A stretch of DNA of 64,000 nt from Candidatus Kaistia colombiensis. Lineage in GTDB: Bacteria > Pseudomonadota > Alphaproteobacteria > Rhizobiales > Kaistiaceae. Location of the stretch: positions 1,936,501 through 2,000,500 of the forward strand of contig CP119318.1 in the NCBI GenBank assembly GCA_029203105.1, written 5' to 3'. The notes below the pieces were generated by a model that was not told where the DNA came from, searched no databases, and saw nothing but the letters and a program-made list of their open reading frames with translations. Below, piece after piece: positions 60,883 through 64,000 of this stretch. Positions within the stretch are counted from its first letter, which is position 1. Each line of letters begins with the position of its first letter. A program made the position numbers and the translations under genes.

Positions 60883-62538
60883 TTACTCCCCGGCCTGAAG
60901 CGCAATGGGGGCGAGCGCCGGTTCGTCGACATCCGGCCCCTGCAGGACCACACGGCCGCCGGCCTGCCGGATCGTCATCCAGATGTTGTAGCAACCGACC
61001 AAGGCGCCGAGCAGGAACAGCAGGCCGCCGAAGGTGCGGGCGATGTAGTAGGGATGCATCGCGACAAGCGAGTCGACGAACGAGTAGGCGAGCGTCCCGC
61101 TTTCATTGTAGGTCCGCCACATCAGCCCCTGGATGATGCCGGAATTCCACATCGAGAACACGTAGACGACGGTCCCGGCGAGGGCGAGCCAGAAGTGGAC
61201 CTCGATTAGTTTCGACGAATACATCCGCTCGCGCTTCCACATCCAGGGAACCAGGGCGTAGATCGAGCCGAACGAGATCATCGCCACCCAGCCGAGCGCG
61301 CCGGCATGGACATGGCCGATCGTCCAGTCCGTGTAGTGGCTGAGCGAGTTCACGGCGCGGATCGCCATGAAGGAGCCCTCGAAGGTCGACAGGCCGTAGA
61401 AGACGGCGGCGACCATCATGAAACGCAGCGTGGCGTCGTCGCGCACCTTGCCCCAGGCGCCGTTCAGCGTGGCGAGGGCATTGCCGGCCGAGGCCCAGGA
61501 CGGCACCAGCAGGATGACCGAGAAGGTCATGCCGAGCGTCTGCACCCATTGCGGCAGGGCCGTATAGTGCAGGTGGTGCGAGCCCGCCCACATATACATG
61601 AAGACGATGCCCCAGAAGCTGATGATCGACAGCCGGTAGGAGAAGATCGGCCGGCCGGCCCGCTTCGGCAGGTAGTAGTACATCATGCCGAGGAAGCCGG
61701 CGGTCAGGAAGAAGGCGACGGCGTTGTGACCGTACCACCACTGGGTCATGGCATCCTGCACGCCGGAGAAGAGCGAATAGCTCTTGGCATGGCCGAACGA
61801 GACCGGCACCGCGAGATTGTTCACGATGTGCAGGATCGCCACGACCAGGATGAAGGCCATGTAGTACCAGTTGGCGACGTAGATATGGGGTTCCTTCCGC
61901 CGCTGCAGCGTGCGGATGTAGATCAGGAAGTAGACGACCCAGACGATGACCAGCCAGATGTCGGCGTACCACTCGGCCTCGGCATATTCCTTCGACTGCG
62001 TCAGGCCCATGAAGTAGCCGCTGACCGCAAGCACGCAGAAGAGGTTATAGCCGATCAGAACGAACCACGGGCTGAACTGGTCGGGCAGCCGGGCGCGGGT
62101 TGTGCGCTGCAGCACGTGCAGAGAGGTGGCGATCAGGGCGTTGCCGCCGAAGCCGAAGATCACGCCGGTAGTGTGGACCGGCCGGATCCGGCCGAAGCTC
62201 GACCAGGCGGCGTCGAAGGTGAGTTCCGGCCAGGCGAGCAGCGCCGCCACCCAGACGCCGAAGAACAGACCGAACACGGCCCAGGCCATGGCCAACACGA
62301 TGCCGGCGCGGGTCGGATCGTCATAGTAGCGCGACAATTGCTCCTTGTCGGGCTCCGGCGCGTAGTAGCCGGCGATGACCACGCAGGCGAGGCCGATCGC
62401 GACCAGCAAGATGATGAAGCCGTGCGTTCCGATCGGATCGTCGTGACCGATCGCTGCGAAGGCCAGCCCGCACAAGGCCAGCACTGTCAGGACGGCAAGC
62501 GACAGCTGCCGTTCCCCTTTCGTCAATCCCGCTATCAT
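60883..62538 (-). CDS. ccoN: cbb3 oxidase catalytic subunit I
   Basis: A 551-residue polytopic protein with about 12-14 helices. Haem and CuB histidines are seen in TSLHVLQ, YGHNAVAFFLTAGFLGMMYYYLP (with the crosslink tyrosine), AGSHHLHY and TIGHVHAGALGW. It reduces oxygen to water with high affinity and pumps protons. The start is taken as MIAGLTKGE at 62538; an in-frame ATG at 62604 is unlikely because it would overlap the predicted promoter. No ccoG or ccoH is present downstream of ccoP. Confidence 0.97.
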   Translation of the reverse strand: MIAGLTKGERQLSLAVLTVLALCGLAFAAIGHDDPIGTHGFIILLVAIGLACVVIAGYYAPEPDKEQLSRYYDDPTRAGIVLAMAWAVFGLFFGVWVAALLAWPELTFDAAWSSFGRIRPVHTTGVIFGFGGNALIATSLHVLQRTTRARLPDQFSPWFVLIGYNLFCVLAVSGYFMGLTQSKEYAEAEWYADIWLVIVWVVYFLIYIRTLQRRKEPHIYVANWYYMAFILVVAILHIVNNLAVPVSFGHAKSYSLFSGVQDAMTQWWYGHNAVAFFLTAGFLGMMYYYLPKRAGRPIFSYRLSIISFWGIVFMYMWAGSHHLHYTALPQWVQTLGMTFSVILLVPSWASAGNALATLNGAWGKVRDDATLRFMMVAAVFYGLSTFEGSFMAIRAVNSLSHYTDWTIGHVHAGALGWVAMISFGSIYALVPWMWKRERMYSSKLIEVHFWLALAGTVVYVFSMWNSGIIQGLMWRTYNESGTLAYSFVDSLVAMHPYYIARTFGGLLFLLGALVGCYNIWMTIRQAGGRVVLQGPDVDEPALAPIALQAGE

Positions 62539-62632
62539 CCGGGGAGCCCCTATCTTGTCACGCCGCAGCGATCCGGCGTCGTTCGACGTCGAATGCTGGC
62601 CCATTACGTGGACGAGATTCGGCAGGCTGTAT

Positions 62633-62646
62633 TTGTTCCAGATCAA
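62633..62646 (-). promoter_or_regulatory. FNR/FixK-type box upstream of ccoN
   Basis: TTGTT-CCAG-ATCAA matches the anaerobox pattern TTGAT-N4-ATCAA with one changed base and conserves the TTG(8)CAA core. It lies about 100 bases upstream of ccoN. A CGTAAT -10-like hexamer (62603-62608, minus strand) is spaced as expected for activation with the box centred near -43. It shares the CCAG centre with the box at 63512-63527. Confidence 0.75.
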
Positions 62647-62696
62647 ATAATGCGGCGATCGCGGCGGCGCGGCCGATCGGCCACACCGACTCAGGC

Positions 62697-63401
62697 TCAG
62701 CCGCGCGGCGCGCGTCCCTCGGCGAGGACAAGCAGGCGCGCCGGCTCGACCACCGTGATCTGCTGGCGGCCGCCGGCGATGATGCCCCGGGCCTCCCTGG
62801 CGGCGAGCAGCCGGCTGACGGTATGCAGCGTCGTGCCGGTCATCTCGGCAATGTCCTGGCGGGAGATCGGGAAGTCGATCCGGCGTCCGGCCTCGGTCTG
62901 GCGGCCGCTCTGCTCCGCCAACCGATGGAGGGCCCGCGCCACCCGCTGCTCCACCTGTTCCGTCGCCATCTCGACCAGCCGCGCCTGCACGTCCTCCAGG
63001 CGGCTGCCGACGGTCTGGTAGGTCGTCGCCGCGAAGCCGGGGATCTGCGCGACAAAGGACGGCCACAGGCTGGACGGCCAGGCGAGCGCCACGCAATCGA
63101 CCGCGGCGATGGCGCTGGCCGGGTAGGTATCGCGGCCAAGCGCATGGGCGATGCCGATCATTTCGCCGGCGCTGATGTAGCGGACGATCACCTGGTCGCC
63201 GGCCGGCGTCGTCTTCACGACGCGGATATGGCCGTCGAGCAGTAGGAAGAAGGAATGCGCCTCAGCTTCCTGTTCGAAGATCGCCGTCCCCTTTGTGACG
63301 CGAAGCGGACGCGCGCCGGCGAGGACGCGGTCGAGTTCCGCTGGGTGTGCCGACCGGAAGAGCGGCAGTGTAGCGATCAGGGAGCGGTCAAGTTGGGACA
63401 C
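62697..63401 (-). CDS. Crp/Fnr-family regulator without the FNR cysteine cluster (DNR/NnrR-like)
   Basis: A 234-residue regulator. The cyclic-nucleotide-like effector domain covers about 15-130 (FFLLLDGHIRVVKTTPAGDQV). The C-terminal helix-turn-helix is at about 165-215 with PISRQDIAEMTGTTLHTVSRLL. The cysteine motif that ligates the FNR [4Fe-4S] cluster is absent; the only cysteine is near residue 103. It therefore resembles FixK/DNR/NnrR proteins, which respond to other cues such as NO or to upstream regulators. It is located between ccoN and the divergent pseudoazurin gene, both with boxes for such a protein. Confidence 0.88.
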   Translation of the reverse strand: MSQLDRSLIATLPLFRSAHPAELDRVLAGARPLRVTKGTAIFEQEAEAHSFFLLLDGHIRVVKTTPAGDQVIVRYISAGEMIGIAHALGRDTYPASAIAAVDCVALAWPSSLWPSFVAQIPGFAATTYQTVGSRLEDVQARLVEMATEQVEQRVARALHRLAEQSGRQTEAGRRIDFPISRQDIAEMTGTTLHTVSRLLAAREARGIIAGGRQQITVVEPARLLVLAEGRAPRG

Positions 63402-63511
63402 GGCCTACCTCGGTCGGCGTTGCGGTCGCATGGCCTTGCATGTCGTCCTCCTTGGCGGTTCCGCATGCAGCATCGTCGACCCCAACGCACCCGCCCGTTT
63501 TGCCGCGTCTC

Positions 63512-63527
63512 TTTGCGCCAGCGCAAA
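63512..63527 (+). promoter_or_regulatory. NnrR/FNR-type palindrome TTTGCG-CCAG-CGCAAA upstream of pseudoazurin
   Basis: A 16-base inverted repeat with six-base arms around CCAG. TTGCG arms are known from NnrR (NO-responsive) sites rather than oxygen-responding FNR sites (TTGAT). A TATAAG -10-like hexamer lies at 63549-63554; the box centre would then be at about -41.5 from the expected start site, the standard activating position of Crp/Fnr proteins. It lies between the divergent regulator and pseudoazurin genes. Confidence 0.75.
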
Positions 63528-63596
63528 TTCGATCCGCCACTTCCTGCCTATAAGCAGGCCGATGACCGATGTCATTGGCTTGAAGGAAGGAAACGC

Positions 63597-64000
63597 ATGA
63601 TGAGACGGATGGTGGTGATTGCGGCGGCCTTGGCGACGCTCCTGACGGCCGGGGCCGCGCAGGCCGCGGATCACGAGGTCAAGATGCTCAACAAGGGCGC
63701 CAAGGGCGCAATGGTGTTCGAGCCGGACCTCATTCCCGTCGCCGTCGGCGACACGGTAACCTTCCTGCCGACCGACAAGTCGCATGATGCCGAATCCGTG
63801 CCGGGCATGGCGCCGGCCGGAACGACGCCGTTCAAGGGCAAGATGAGCGAGAAGGTGACAGTCGAGATCGGCGCCGAGGGTGTCTACGGCGTCAAGTGCA
63901 CCCCGCATTACGGCATGGGCATGGTGGCGCTGATCGTCGCCGGCAAGCCGGTCAATCTCGAGGAGGCCAGCGCGGTGAAGCACCCCGGCAAGGCCAAGAA
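63597..64000 (+). CDS. Pseudoazurin (type 1 copper protein; C-terminus outside window)
   Basis: The first 134 residues of a periplasmic cupredoxin. The signal peptide (about 1-23, cleavage after AQA/ADHE) is followed by a beta-sandwich with type-1 copper ligands His63 in KSHDAE, and Cys101, His104 and Met109 in CTPHYGMGM. Pseudoazurin carries electrons to nitrite reductase or peroxidases and can donate to cbb3 oxidase. AAGGAAGG is the ribosome site. An NnrR/FNR-type box and -10 lie upstream, consistent with micro-oxic or NO-linked induction. Confidence 0.92.
   Translation, partial: MMRRMVVIAAALATLLTAGAAQAADHEVKMLNKGAKGAMVFEPDLIPVAVGDTVTFLPTDKSHDAESVPGMAPAGTTPFKGKMSEKVTVEIGAEGVYGVKCTPHYGMGMVALIVAGKPVNLEEASAVKHPGKAK

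Overview
The window is a GC-rich chromosome-like segment, about 60 kb of which is packed with catabolic operons, most headed or accompanied by an ABC importer. Gene content suggests an alphaproteobacterium of the order Hyphomicrobiales (Rhizobiales): rhizobial-style fixNOQP/fixI/fixS genes, a hydroxyproline pathway with a DapA-type deaminase, apiose catabolism genes, and many RbsABC, UgpABC and Dpp transporters. A Kaistia- or Mesorhizobium-like soil or root bacterium would fit, but genus is a guess. No rRNA, tRNA, CRISPR array, insertion sequence, phage gene or replication origin was seen.

Layout. (1) 1-10023, minus strand: an XRE-cupin regulator, an RbsBAC-type importer, a D-apionate lactonase-like protein, a Gfo/Idh/MocA dehydrogenase resembling D-apiose dehydrogenase, an aldo/keto reductase, a 3-mercaptopyruvate sulfurtransferase and a cut-off SDR. 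This reads as a D-apiose (branched plant-wall pentose) operon. (2) 10568-25780: an M20 deacylase, a FadR-type regulator, then hydroxyproline dehydrogenase and epimerase, an amidohydrolase, a GAF protein, a second RbsBAC importer, HyuA/HyuB and the hydroxyproline deaminase. Two copies of the palindrome TTGTCGACAA sit in the promoters of the first and last units and link them as one regulon. (3) 26013-34249: an UgpABC-type importer with a GH116 glycosidase, facing a LacI regulator across two identical operators. (4) 34375-47063: a second FadR-type regulator, two UxuA-like proteins, a Dpp-type transporter, a uronate-dehydrogenase-like SDR, ManD and a DgoD-like dehydratase. This is a hexuronate/aldonate unit. 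(5) 47127-55216, minus strand: a persulfide dioxygenase-rhodanese protein, then an unusual unit of sugar importer (no ATPase; one permease frameshifted), methylthioribose kinase, an MtnC-like phosphatase and a GlpD-like flavoprotein. (6) 55646-64000: a cbb3 oxidase operon (ccoNOQP, two small/unknown membrane genes, ccoI, ccoS), a Crp/Fnr regulator without the FNR cysteine cluster, and a divergent pseudoazurin gene, with FNR/NnrR-type boxes in both promoters.

Common themes: sugar and amino-acid scavenging from plant material feeding central metabolism, translational coupling through ATGA overlaps, and a strong RNA hairpin just after every one of the five substrate-binding-protein genes. All functions are inferred from reading the sequence; no database search was run.
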